This document shows positions 1 through 8,403 of a DNA stretch of 64,000 bases, in pieces; positions within the stretch are counted from its first letter, which is position 1, and the number at the start of each line of letters is the position of its first letter. The position numbers and the translations under genes were made by a program. Location of the stretch: contig CBDDDJ010000002.1 of NCBI GenBank assembly GCA_965226475.1, forward strand, positions 620,001 to 684,000, in the 5' to 3' direction. Source of the stretch: JASLMY01 sp965226475 (GTDB taxonomy: Bacteria > Pseudomonadota > Alphaproteobacteria > GCA-2731375). The notes beneath the pieces are model-generated. The model had not been told where the DNA came from, did no database searches, and was given only the letters and a program-made list of their open reading frames with translations.

Positions 1-102
1 GAAGTCCTGGAATATTTCGACCGCACCGGCTTCACCCGGCGCACCCAGGCGGGCCGCCGCATCCAACGCCCGGCGGCGGAGGTCTTCGGCATCGAGAAGT
101 GA
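1..102 (+). CDS. selB: C-terminal end of selenocysteine-specific elongation factor SelB (partial)
   Basis: The window opens inside a reading frame of 33 codons that ends with TGA at 100-102. The peptide begins EVLEYFDRTGFTRR, which resembles the last winged-helix of SelB, the GTPase that delivers Sec-tRNA to UGA codons by binding the SECIS hairpin of selenoprotein mRNAs. The pattern LEYFDR-x-GFTRR followed by a basic stretch is what I recall for SelB C-termini. If right, the organism makes selenoproteins, and selA or a formate dehydrogenase should lie upstream of the window. Only the tail is visible, so the call rests on about 20 residues. Confidence 0.62.
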   Translation, partial: EVLEYFDRTGFTRRTQAGRRIQRPAAEVFGIEK

Positions 103-141
103 GCGGCCGAAGCGCAATCGATGAAGCAACGACACACACTG

Positions 142-262
142 TCGTCATTGCAAGCGAGCGAAGCGAACGTGGAAATCCAGGCGGCCTCGATACCGTGCGA
201 CATCGTCGACGCCCTTCACGCCGCCGTGGATCGCCACAGCGCTTCGCCCCTCGCGATGACGA
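142..262. repeat. Imperfect palindromic intergenic repeat element
   Basis: The left arm at about 142-165 (TCGTCATTGCAAGCGAGCG...) and right arm at about 240-262 (...CCCTCGCGATGACGA) are imperfect reverse complements around a roughly 75-base centre. This arm type, 'cgtcattgc-gagc-gaagcg', is a common dispersed palindromic repeat in alphaproteobacterial intergenic DNA and often has no coding role. It sits between the selB stop and the IS1595 insertion. Confidence 0.6.
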
Positions 263-320
263 TAGGGGGAAGCGGCTCCCAAAGAGCCTGTCGGACTTAA
301 GCAAAATCGGCAATAATATT

Positions 321-1345
321 GGCTCAATTCGTGAAACGTATGCATTTGTGATAGAATGCCCGGAACGTCAGGGGGTTGGGTCATGGACGGCAAGGGTTTC
401 CGGGTGTGGCTTTCGGCGGCGCGCGGGCTGACGCGCGTGCAGCGGCACGAGGCGCTCGCGGTGCTGTCGGGCCGGAGCGAAGGCGAGGCATCGAAGGCCG
501 CGATCGAGCTTGGTGTGGACGAGGCCCGGCGCTGTCCGCACTGCGCGAGCGAAGGGGCGGTTTCGCGCGGTATGGCGCGGGGTCTGCGGCGCTACCAGTG
601 CAAGGGCTGCGGCAGGACCTTCAACGCGCTGACCGGTACGCCGCTGTCGGGCCTGCACCACAAGGAACGCTGGCTGTCGTTCGGGGCGTCGCTGGCGGAG
701 GGGGAGACGGTGAAGGCCTCGGCGGCGCGCTGCGACGTGGCGGTGAGCACGGCGTTCCGCTGGCGTCACCGGTTTCTGGCGGCGGCGCGGAGCGATTCGG
801 AGGTGCTCAAGGGGATCGTGGAAGCGGACGAGACCTACGTCCTGGAGAGCCGGAAGGGCGCGCGCGGGCTGGGACGCAAGGCACGGCGGCGGGGCGGCAA
901 GGCGAAGAAGCGCGGCCTCTCGCGCGAGCAGGTGCCGGTTCTCATGGCGGCGGACCGGAGCGGGACGACGGTGAGCGCGGTGCTGCCCAGGGTCGACGCG
1001 GCGGCGCTCACGGCTGCTCTCGACCCGGTGGTCGCGAAGGACGCCCTGCTGGTCTCCGACGGTGGCGCGAGCTATCCACCTTGCGCCGCCGCGCTCGGGG
1101 TGAGCCACGAAGCACTCAACCGCTCGATGGGGGAACGGGTTCGGGGCGATCTGCATGTGCAGACGGTGAACAGCCGCCACAGCCGGTTGAAGGACTTCCT
1201 GCGTCCCCGCCGCGGCATCGCCACCCGCTATCTGGACAACTACCTGAGCTGGTTCCACCTCGTCGGCCTCGCCCCCGGCGCCAATGACCGAGCCTGCCTC
1301 GCCGCCGCCGTAACAAGGTGACGCATACATTTCACGAATTGAGCC
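321..1345 (+). mobile_element. IS1595-family insertion sequence, complete, with 8-bp target duplication
   Basis: Terminal inverted repeats lie at 321-345 (GGCTCAATTCGTGAAACGTA...) and 1321-1345 and match at 23 of 25 positions. The element is flanked by exact direct repeats ATAATATT at 313-320 and 1346-1353. An 8-bp target duplication is typical of the IS1595 family, and the single transposase gene agrees. Both ends and the duplication are intact, so the insertion looks recent. The target is an AT-rich spacer between selB and fhs, and the flanking sequence to about 1440 is unusually AT-rich for this genome. Confidence 0.93.
383..1321 (+). CDS. IS1595 family transposase
   Basis: A 312-residue transposase of the IS1595/ISXO2-like type. 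The N-terminal third carries a zinc-ribbon with the pairs CPHC and CKGC. The catalytic domain starts near IVEADETYV, continues with LVSDGGASY, and ends with NSRHSRLKDFLR and a YLDNYLSWFH segment typical of the family. ATG at 383 is preferred because a GGGGG run lies 6-10 bases upstream. An in-frame ATG at 356 has no comparable site. The stop codon lies at the inner edge of the right terminal repeat. The frame is intact, so the element may still be active. Confidence 0.92.
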   Translation: MDGKGFRVWLSAARGLTRVQRHEALAVLSGRSEGEASKAAIELGVDEARRCPHCASEGAVSRGMARGLRRYQCKGCGRTFNALTGTPLSGLHHKERWLSFGASLAEGETVKASAARCDVAVSTAFRWRHRFLAAARSDSEVLKGIVEADETYVLESRKGARGLGRKARRRGGKAKKRGLSREQVPVLMAADRSGTTVSAVLPRVDAAALTAALDPVVAKDALLVSDGGASYPPCAAALGVSHEALNRSMGERVRGDLHVQTVNSRHSRLKDFLRPRRGIATRYLDNYLSWFHLVGLAPGANDRACLAAAVTR

Positions 1346-1454
1346 ATAATATTTCACACAAAGCGCATGGTTCGTATGTTTGTTATAATTTCCCGTGAAA
1401 ATCATTGCGTTTCTTGCGCATATTGATCTCTATCGGCCTAAGCCCGACAAACTG

Positions 1455-3137
1455 CTAGAACAGCCCCTCGATGCGGCCCTGGTCGTCGATGTGGATGGCT
1501 TCCGCCGCCGGCACGCGGGGCAGGCCCGGCATGGTCATGATCTCGCCGCAGATGACGACGATGAACTCGGCGCCGGCCGAAAGCCGCACCTCGCGGACCG
1601 GGATCACGTGGCCCGACGGCGCCCCCTTCAGGTTGCCGTCGGTCGAGAAACTGTACTGGGTCTTGGCGATGCAGATCGGGAAGTGGCCGTGGCCCGCCGC
1701 CTCGAACCCCGCCAGCTGGTCGACCACCCGCTTCTCGGCCGCGATATCGGCGGCGCCGTAAATCTTCTGCGCCACTGTCCGGACCTTCTCCAGCAAGCCC
1801 ATGTCGTCGGGATAGAGCGGCTGGAAGTCGGCGGTGCCGCCGTCCGCCAGCTCGACCACCGTCCTGGCCAGATCCTCGGTCCCGGCACCGCCATTGGCCC
1901 AGTGGCTGCAGACGTGGGCCGCGACGCCGCGCGCGGCGCAGAACTCGCGCACCGCCTCCATTTCCTCCACCGTGTCGGCGTTGAACTGGTTGACCGCGAC
2001 CACCGCCGGCACGCCGTAGCGCGCGACGTTGTCGAGATGGCGGCCGAGGTTTTCGAGCCCGGCCCTGACCGCCTCGACGTTCTCCTGACCGAGCGCATCG
2101 CGCGCCACGCCGCCGTGCATCTTGAGGGCGCGGACCGTGGCGACGATCACGGTGGCGGCCGGGCGCAGCCCCGCCTTGCGGCACTTGATGTCGAAGAACT
2201 TCTCCGCCCCCAGGTCGGCGCCGAAGCCGGCCTCGGTCACCACATAGTCGGCGATCTTCAAGGCGCTCCGGGTGGCGATGACGCTGTTGCAGCCGTGCGC
2301 GATGTTGGCGAAGGGACCACCGTGGACGAAGGCGGGGTTGTTCTCGAGCGTCTGCACCAGGTTGGGCGAAAGCGCGTCCTTCAACAAGGTGCTCATCGGC
2401 CCGTCGGCCTTCAGGTCCCGCGCCGTCACGGGCTGGCGTTCGCGGGTGTAGCCGACGACGATGTTGCCGAGCCGGCGCTGCAGGTCGTCGAGGTCCGAAG
2501 CCAGGCAGAACACCGCCATCACTTCCGAGGCGACCGTGATGTCGAAGCCGTCCTCGCGCGGGAAGCCGTTGGCCACGCCACCCAGGTTGACAACGATTCC
2601 GCGGAGTGCCCGGTCGTTCATGTCGACGACCCGGCGCCAGGTGACCCGGCGCGCGTCGATGCCGAGCGCATTGCCCCAATAGATATGGTTGTCCAGCATC
2701 GCCGCCAGCAGGTTGTTGGCTGCTCCGATGGCGTGGAAATCACCGGTGAAGTGGAGGTTGATGTCTTCCATCGGCACCACCTGGGCATAGCCGCCGCCGG
2801 CCGCCCCGCCCTTGACGCCGAAGCAGGGCCCGAGGCTGGGCTCGCGCAGACAGATCAGCGCGTTCTTGCCGATCCGGTTGAGGCCGTCGCCGAGCCCGAC
2901 CGTGGTCGTGGTCTTGCCCTCGCCAGCCGGCGTCGGCGTGATGGCGGTGATCAGGATCAGCTTGCCGTCCTCGCCCTCCAGCCCATTGACGTAGCCGAGG
3001 TCGATCTTCGCCTTGGTGGGGCCGTGGCGGTAGAGGTGCGTCGCCGGGATCGACAGCCGCTCGGCGATCTCCTCGATGGGCTTGGTCGCCGCCGCGCGCG
3101 CGATTTCGATATCGCTTTTGACTTCGCTGTCCGCCAT
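1455..3137 (-). CDS. fhs: Formate--tetrahydrofolate ligase
   Basis: A 560-residue cytoplasmic enzyme that joins formate to tetrahydrofolate using ATP, giving 10-formyl-THF for one-carbon metabolism. The P-loop TPTPAGEGKTTTT is near residue 70, followed by the family stretch REPSLGPCFGVKGGAAGGG. The length matches the family (about 555-560). The start at 3137 is supported by GGAGGGA seven bases upstream; an upstream in-frame ATG at 3176 would only add a non-conserved leader. The gene is transcribed away from the nucleotidyltransferase gene, leaving a divergent spacer of about 157 bp. No frameshift or missing motif was seen. Confidence 0.97.
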   Translation of the reverse strand: MADSEVKSDIEIARAAATKPIEEIAERLSIPATHLYRHGPTKAKIDLGYVNGLEGEDGKLILITAITPTPAGEGKTTTTVGLGDGLNRIGKNALICLREPSLGPCFGVKGGAAGGGYAQVVPMEDINLHFTGDFHAIGAANNLLAAMLDNHIYWGNALGIDARRVTWRRVVDMNDRALRGIVVNLGGVANGFPREDGFDITVASEVMAVFCLASDLDDLQRRLGNIVVGYTRERQPVTARDLKADGPMSTLLKDALSPNLVQTLENNPAFVHGGPFANIAHGCNSVIATRSALKIADYVVTEAGFGADLGAEKFFDIKCRKAGLRPAATVIVATVRALKMHGGVARDALGQENVEAVRAGLENLGRHLDNVARYGVPAVVAVNQFNADTVEEMEAVREFCAARGVAAHVCSHWANGGAGTEDLARTVVELADGGTADFQPLYPDDMGLLEKVRTVAQKIYGAADIAAEKRVVDQLAGFEAAGHGHFPICIAKTQYSFSTDGNLKGAPSGHVIPVREVRLSAGAEFIVVICGEIMTMPGLPRVPAAEAIHIDDQGRIEGLF

Positions 3138-3294
3138 TGCCTGATCCCTCCCTCGGCACACCCAAAAAACGACCAAATTTCGGCCGCTGGCGCATCATGC
3201 GCATCGCCGCGCCGTCTGTCGATATCGCGCCCGATTCTGGTCCATCCGCGCCTTCGGGCCGACGGCCCCGTCGAAGCGCGTTATGATCCGAGCG

Positions 3295-4119
3295 ATGAGC
3301 ATCGATAGCATACCGGCCGAGATTCAAGCTGAAGTGCAACGCCGTCTCGACGAGATCGAGCGAAGCGAGCGTTGCCGCATCCTCTTCGCGATCGAATCCG
3401 GCAGCCGGGCCTGGGGCTTCCCCTCGCCGGACAGCGACTATGACGTCCGCTTCGTCTATGTCCGCCCCTTGGACTGGTATCTCTCGATCCAGCCCGGGCG
3501 CGACGTCATCGAAACGCCGCTTCAAGGACTCTACGACATCAACGGCTGGGATTTGGCGAAGGCGCTCGCGCTGTTGATCAAGCCCAACCCGGTGCTGCTG
3601 GAATGGCTCTGCTCGCCGATCCTCTACCGTGCCGATGCGGACGCGATGGCGAAACTGAAGGCGCTGGGCGAGGCGAGCGCGCATCACCGCCCCTCGACGC
3701 ACCACTATGTCCACCTCGCCGCCTCGCAGTACCGCCGCTTCATCGAGGGCCGCGAAGAGGTGCCGCTCAAGAAGTATTTCTATGCGCTCCGCCCCGCCCT
3801 GGCGCTCGCCTGGCTCCGCACCCGGCCCGACGCGCCGGTGCCGATGAACATGGCCGAGCTCCGCGCCGGCCTGGATTTGGACGGCGAGGTCGCCCCCTTC
3901 CTCAACGACCTCGCCCGGCGCAAGGCGGAGACCCGCGAACTCGGCGCCGGCCCGCGCATTCCCCGCCTGGACCGCCTGATCGAGGACGAGCTGGCGGCGG
4001 CCGAGCACACCCTCTCCGCCCCTCCGAAAGCCATCGCGGGCGAACTGCCGGCGATAGCGAACGCCCTCTTCCGCGAACTGGTGAAGGCGAACGATACGCG
4101 GAACCATCAAGGGGGATGA
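3295..4119 (+). CDS. RlaP-type (YcgL family) nucleotidyltransferase
   Basis: A predicted nucleotidyltransferase of about 274 residues from the DNA polymerase beta superfamily, COG3541/RlaP group. The catalytic signature GSRAWGFPSPDSDYDVRF is near residues 38-55: a GS motif followed by two aspartates in D-x-D spacing. RlaP proteins are named for an association with RNA ligases, but their substrates are poorly known. The start is ambiguous: ATG 3283 and ATG 3295 are both in frame and neither has a clear ribosome site; 3295 gives the usual N-terminus. The neighbours do not suggest a pathway. Confidence 0.85.
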   Translation: MSIDSIPAEIQAEVQRRLDEIERSERCRILFAIESGSRAWGFPSPDSDYDVRFVYVRPLDWYLSIQPGRDVIETPLQGLYDINGWDLAKALALLIKPNPVLLEWLCSPILYRADADAMAKLKALGEASAHHRPSTHHYVHLAASQYRRFIEGREEVPLKKYFYALRPALALAWLRTRPDAPVPMNMAELRAGLDLDGEVAPFLNDLARRKAETRELGAGPRIPRLDRLIEDELAAAEHTLSAPPKAIAGELPAIANALFRELVKANDTRNHQGG

Positions 4120-4179
4120 CTTTTCACATAAGTTATTATATTAACTAATGTCGTATTATCGAAAACTTGGAGGGACACC

Positions 4180-4847
4180 ATGGCCGGAAAAGACTGGTCC
4201 GTCGTGGGCCGTTACGTCGATACTGCAGTTGCGACATGGGCTGTCCGTGTGAATCGATGGCCGAGCCAACGCAAGGCTTTTGTACCGGCGCGGTGGCGTT
4301 CGAAATCGACAAGGGTCACTGCGACGGCGTCTCGCTCGACGGCATGAAGGTCGTCGCGACCTTCTACTTCCCTCGTGCCATCCATCACGGCGACGGACAT
4401 ATGCAGCTGATTCTGGAGGACGGGATCAGCGACGAGCAACGTGATGCGATGTTCTACATTCTGAGCGGCGAGGACCAGCCCGTCGGCACCATGATCCAGA
4501 TCTTCTCGATCATCGTGGAGCATAACCATAGTCCAGTCTTTACCAAGATCGACTTCGACTGGGACATCAAGGCGCGGACCGCGCGGGTCGAGGTGCCGGA
4601 CTTTCTGAGGGTGCGCTCGGAAGCTATCCGAAATCCGGTGACGGACGAGGCGCACCGCATGATCACCGTGTTGCCCGACGGCTGGGTGTTCCATGAGGCA
4701 GAAGGTGCCGCCGGCTTCGCCAAGAGCCTCGGCGACCTGAAGTTCGATCTGAACCGGACCCACAGCTCGCTCGCCTATATCGCCTGGGGACCGGAGGGCT
4801 TGAAATACAACCTGGAGGAGTCCCGCCGTCGCTTCCCGTTGACCTAG
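4180..4847 (+). pseudogene. DUF1326 domain protein, frameshifted near codon 15
   Basis: Translation from ATG 4180, which has GGAGGGA upstream, gives MAGKDWSVVGRYVDT and then leaves the family pattern. One frame over, from base 4224, it resumes as CSCDMGCPCESMAEPT and runs to the stop at 4847. A single missing base near 4223 (ACCTGC read as ACTGC) restores a normal DUF1326 protein of about 222 residues. The CxCxxxCPC cluster suggests metal or thiol chemistry, but function in this family is not established. An intact paralogue lies at 62182-62814, beside a DUF2182 gene; this copy has no such partner. It could be genuine inactivation or a sequencing error. Confidence 0.85.
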
Positions 4848-4926
4848 GGAAACGTCGATCCACGTTGCTTTTGGCCGTCGACCGTCCGAAAATCGCCACC
4901 ATCCAATTGGACGAGGGAGGACGGCA

Positions 4927-5784
4927 ATGGCGACGCCCTTGACGACGGTCGAGATCGCGAACTTCCGCGAGCAAGGCTACCTGCCGGCCCGACCGGTGCT
5001 AAGCGCGGCCGAGGTCGCGCATTATCGCGGCTGCCTGGAGGCGTTCGAGGCCGAACAGGGCGCGACCCTCGGCGAGCTGCCGGGCCAGCTCCGGGCCAAG
5101 ACCCATTTGCTGTTTCCCTGGATGGACCAGCTCGCGCGCCATCCCGCCGTCCTCGACGTGGTGGAGGGGCTGATCGGCCCCGACATTCTGATCTATCACG
5201 TCACCACCTGGCTGAAGGAGCCGGGCTCGGCCAGCTACGTCAGCTGGCACCAGGACGCGACCTATTTCGGCCTGGAGCCGGCGGACGAGGTCACGGCCTG
5301 GGTGGCGCTCTCGGATTCCAGCGAGGCCAGCGGTTGCGTCCGCGTGCTCCCTGGCAGCCACTTGGAGGGCCAGCGCCCGCACGAGGCCGGCCCGACGGCG
5401 GGCAACCTGCTCTCGAACGGCCAGTTTGTCCCGGGCGTCGCGGCGGACGAGGCGGGCATCGCGCTGGAGGTCCCGACCGGGCACCTCTCGGTGCACCACA
5501 CCTACCTGATGCACGCCTCGGGACCGAACCAGACGGCGGAACGCCGGATCGGCTTCGGTATCAGCTATATCCCGACCCGCGTGCGCCATCTGGGCGAGAC
5601 GCGGCTGACCGCCATGCTGGTCCGGGGCGAGGACCGTTATGGCCATTTCGATTCCGAGGTCCCGCCCGCCCGCGATTTCGACGACGACGCCCGCGCCCGC
5701 CACGCCGATGCCAACCAGCGCTTCTTCACCTCGCACGGCTCGCGCCGCACCGGAGAGGGCGCCGGCGCCATCGAGGCGCACTGA
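4927..5784 (+). CDS. Phytanoyl-CoA dioxygenase (PhyH) family protein
   Basis: A 285-residue Fe(II)/2-oxoglutarate-dependent oxygenase. The metal triad is visible: H108 and D110 in SWHQDATYF, and a distal His196 in LMHASGPN. Arg206 or Arg207 in TAERRIGF is the likely 2-oxoglutarate anchor. Bacterial PhyH proteins hydroxylate varied small molecules and the substrate cannot be read from sequence. The start has GGGAGG nine bases upstream. A VOC protein follows 45 bases downstream on the same strand, and the two may be co-transcribed. Several other 2OG oxygenases occur in the window (23136, 60419). Confidence 0.92.
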   Translation: MATPLTTVEIANFREQGYLPARPVLSAAEVAHYRGCLEAFEAEQGATLGELPGQLRAKTHLLFPWMDQLARHPAVLDVVEGLIGPDILIYHVTTWLKEPGSASYVSWHQDATYFGLEPADEVTAWVALSDSSEASGCVRVLPGSHLEGQRPHEAGPTAGNLLSNGQFVPGVAADEAGIALEVPTGHLSVHHTYLMHASGPNQTAERRIGFGISYIPTRVRHLGETRLTAMLVRGEDRYGHFDSEVPPARDFDDDARARHADANQRFFTSHGSRRTGEGAGAIEAH

Positions 5785-5829
5785 GCCGGTGCTATAGTGC
5801 CGCCCCGAGAAACCGAGGAGAGAAATGCC

Positions 5830-6243
5830 ATGAGCGAACGCCCGAAGCCCTTGAACGGTATGCGCCATATCGCCCTGGAAGTCCCGGACCTGGAGGCCTG
5901 CGAGCGCTTCTATACCGAGATCATGGGCATGGAGGTGCTAAACCGGGCGAACGAGAACCTGGTCTATCTCACATGCGGTAACGACAACCTCTCGCTCGGC
6001 CGGGCAAAATCACCGGCGGAGGCCGGCGGCTGCATGGACCATTTCGGCTTCATCGCCGACAGCAAGCAGGACCTGGAGGACTGGTTCCAGTTCATGAAGG
6101 CACGCGACGTGCCGCTGCTCGACGAGCCGCACGACCACAAGGACGGCGCCCGCAGCTTCCACTGCACCGATCCCGCCGGCAACGTCATCCAACCGATCTA
6201 CCATCCCGCGATCTCCGGCCAGCGCTTCAGCCAGCCCGTCTGA
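5830..6243 (+). CDS. VOC family protein (glyoxalase/dioxygenase fold)
   Basis: A 137-residue vicinal oxygen chelate protein with one pair of beta-alpha-beta-beta-beta units. Expected metal ligands are His13 (MRHIALEV) and His71 (MDHFGF). The position that is usually glutamate at the end of the domain is Gln121 in GNVIQPIYH, so metal binding may be altered. Start ATG 5830 has GAGGAGAG upstream; the open frame extends to 5797 without a ribosome site. It probably forms a transcription unit with the PhyH gene before it. Substrate unknown. Confidence 0.85.
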   Translation: MSERPKPLNGMRHIALEVPDLEACERFYTEIMGMEVLNRANENLVYLTCGNDNLSLGRAKSPAEAGGCMDHFGFIADSKQDLEDWFQFMKARDVPLLDEPHDHKDGARSFHCTDPAGNVIQPIYHPAISGQRFSQPV

Positions 6244-6251
6244 CCAAGCCC

Positions 6252-7759
6252 GTGAGCGAGGCCCGCCCGCAACGCCGCCTGGCGGCGATCCTGGCCGCCG
6301 ACGTCGTCGGCTACTCGCGCCTGATGGGCCGCGACGAGGCCGGCACGTTGGCCCGCGTGAAGGCGGCGCGTGGCAAGGTTCTGGAGGTCGAGACGGCGGT
6401 GCGGGGCGGGCGCGTCTTCAAGACCACGGGCGACGGCGCGTTCGCCGAGTTCGCCAGCGCCGTCGATGCGGTGGAGGCCGCCATCGCCATCCAGGCCGCC
6501 ATCGCCACCCGCGAAGCCGAAATCGCCGAGGACGACCGCATCCGGGGCTGCGCATCGGCCTCGGCCTGGGCGACGTGATGGTCGACGGCGAGGACCTCAA
6601 CGGCAACGGCGTCAACGTCGCGGCGCGGATGGAAAGCCTGACCGAGCCCGGTAGCATCTGCGTCTCCGGCAACGTGCATGAGCCTGTTGCCGTCGCGATT
6701 GCAATCGGCTTCGAGGACATGGGCGAGCAGTCGGTCAAGTACATCGAAGGCCCAATCCGATGCTACCGCGTGGCGCCGGCGGGCGAGGCGGCGGCGCCAC
6801 GCGCATGATCTCGGAAAAACCCTCGATCGCCGTGCTGCCCTTCGCCAACCTGTCGGGCGACGAGGAGCAGGAATATTTCTCGGACGGCATTACCGAGGAC
6901 ATCATCACGGCACTCGCCTGCATCCGCCAGCTCTTCGTTTTGGCCCGCAACACCGCCTTCACCTTCAAGGGCCAGGCGGTCGATGTCCGCGCCGTCGCGC
7001 GCGAGTTGGGCGTGCGCTACGTGCTGGAGGGCAGCGTGCGGCGCGCGGGCAACCGGGTCCGCATCACCGCCCAGCTGATCGACGGCGCGAACGGCGACCA
7101 CCTCTGGGCCGAACGCTATGACCGTGACCTCGAGGACATCTTCGCCGTTCAGGACGAAATTACGGAGGTCGTCGCCGGCGCCATCGAGCCGGCGATCACC
7201 AAGGCCGAGTTCGAGCGCCAGCGCCACGCTCCACCCGACAGCCTCGATGCTTGGCAGCTCTACCAGCGCGGCGTCTATCACGTCCACCGTCTGACCCCCG
7301 AGGACGATGCGACGGCCCGCCGGTATCTCGGGACCGCAATCGAGCGGGATCCCGGCTTCAGCCCGTCCTACGCCATATTCGCCAGAAACCATTACCGGAG
7401 CGCGAACAGCGAACTGGTCGAGGACCTGGACGGCGCATATGTCGCGGCGCTGGCGGCGGCGCGGACCGCCGTCTCGCTCTACCGCGATGCTGGGCACGGT
7501 CCGCTTCGCGCTCGGCGACGACGAGGGCGCGCTGGCGTTGCTGCCGAGCGCCGCCCAGGGCAACGTGCCGGGTGGGCGTCGGAACTCGTTGCGGGTGACG
7601 GCGCTCGCCCTGCTCGGCCGCGTAGAGGAGATGCGCGAGGAACGCGACCATCTGTTGGCCGTCTATCCTCAACTGACCGTTTCATTGGCGCTACGCTACA
7701 ACGGTGAGGTCGGTGAGCGCTTGGCCGAGGGGCTGCGCAAGGCCGGGCTGCCGGAATGA
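6252..7759 (+). pseudogene. Class III adenylate cyclase with TolB-like/TPR region, multiply frameshifted
   Basis: The remains of one gene lie in three frames. Residues from GTG 6252 give the cyclase start (RRLAAILAADVVGYSRLMGRDE, FKTTGDGAF). Near 6548 the frame changes and continues with LRIGLGLGDVMVDGEDLNGNGVNVAARM to a stop at 6808. Another frame opens at about 6805 with KPSIAVLPFANLSGDEEQEYF, the TolB-like segment that follows cyclase domains in this family, then YVLEGSVRRAG and a TPR-like region. Near 7485 it jumps again to MLGTVRFALGDDEGAL and ends at 7759. At least three lesions and a shortened TPR region argue for a true pseudogene. It follows the VOC stop by 8 bases. Confidence 0.88.
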
Positions 7760-7793
7760 CGAGAAAATCGACGACAACGGGAGGAGACGAGTC

Positions 7794-8189
7794 ATGATCT
7801 TGACACGAGCCGAAGCCAATCGGATCTGCGAGGGCGCGGTCGCCGAGGCCGAGCAACTGGGCATCACCATCAACGTCGCCGTCTGCGACGCGGGCGGGCG
7901 GCTGATGGCCTTTCAGCGCATGGACGGCACCATGTGGGCCGGCGCCTATGGCAGCCAGGGGAAGGCGATTGCGTCCGCCGCCTTCGGCAAGCCGAGCGGA
8001 GACCTGGTGGAGCGGGCCGAGCATCCGACCTTCCGCGGCATCCAAGCGCACTCGGGCGGCGCGATGATTTTCGGCCAGGGCGCGGTGGAGATCCGCCGCG
8101 ACGGCCTGGTCATCGGCGCTTGCGGAGTCGGTGGCGGCACCGGACAGGAGGACGAGGACTGCGCCCGGGCCGGCGTCGGGCTGCTGTAG
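7794..8189 (+). CDS. GlcG/HbpS family heme-binding-type protein
   Basis: A 131-residue protein of the GlcG/HbpS family, a small PAS-like fold. The family pattern is clear: VAVCDAGGRLMAFQRMDG near residue 25-42, KAIASAAFGKPSG, and the glycine-rich end GACGVGGGTGQEDEDCA. Members include the Streptomyces heme-binding HbpS and proteins linked to glycolate or diol-dehydratase operons, and the cellular role varies. The start at 7794 has GGGAGGAG nine bases upstream. It stands alone between a cyclase pseudogene and an MDR dehydrogenase. Confidence 0.88.
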   Translation: MILTRAEANRICEGAVAEAEQLGITINVAVCDAGGRLMAFQRMDGTMWAGAYGSQGKAIASAAFGKPSGDLVERAEHPTFRGIQAHSGGAMIFGQGAVEIRRDGLVIGACGVGGGTGQEDEDCARAGVGLL

Positions 8190-8311
8190 CGCATTTGCCG
8201 CTCACGCGGAATCGCGGGCGGAGCGGGGTCTGTACATGCGGGCAGCCCTCGAGACAGCATTACGGGACGGCCGCTGGCCCTCGGCATGGAGAGCGTGGCC
8301 GGCCTCTCCCG

Positions 8312-8333
8312 CCCGGGCGGCGAGCCGCCCGGG
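8312..8333. terminator. GC-rich hairpin, possible terminator
   Basis: CCCGGGCGGC at 8312-8321 is an exact reverse complement of GCCGCCCGGG at 8324-8333. It lies 120 bases after the GlcG/HbpS stop and 70 bases before the next start. There is no T-run, so intrinsic termination is uncertain. Confidence 0.35.
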
Positions 8334-8403
8334 GGAATGGACCAGGCGAAATCCGCGTCGTAATCTCCGGCCCGAAAAACGTTGGAGAAGGGAAGCGCGA
8401 CAC

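Noticed and set aside
1395..3308. 637-residue open frame opposite fhs
   Set aside because: It is the antisense shadow of a clear formate-THF ligase; high GC produces long antisense frames. No start signal or domain.
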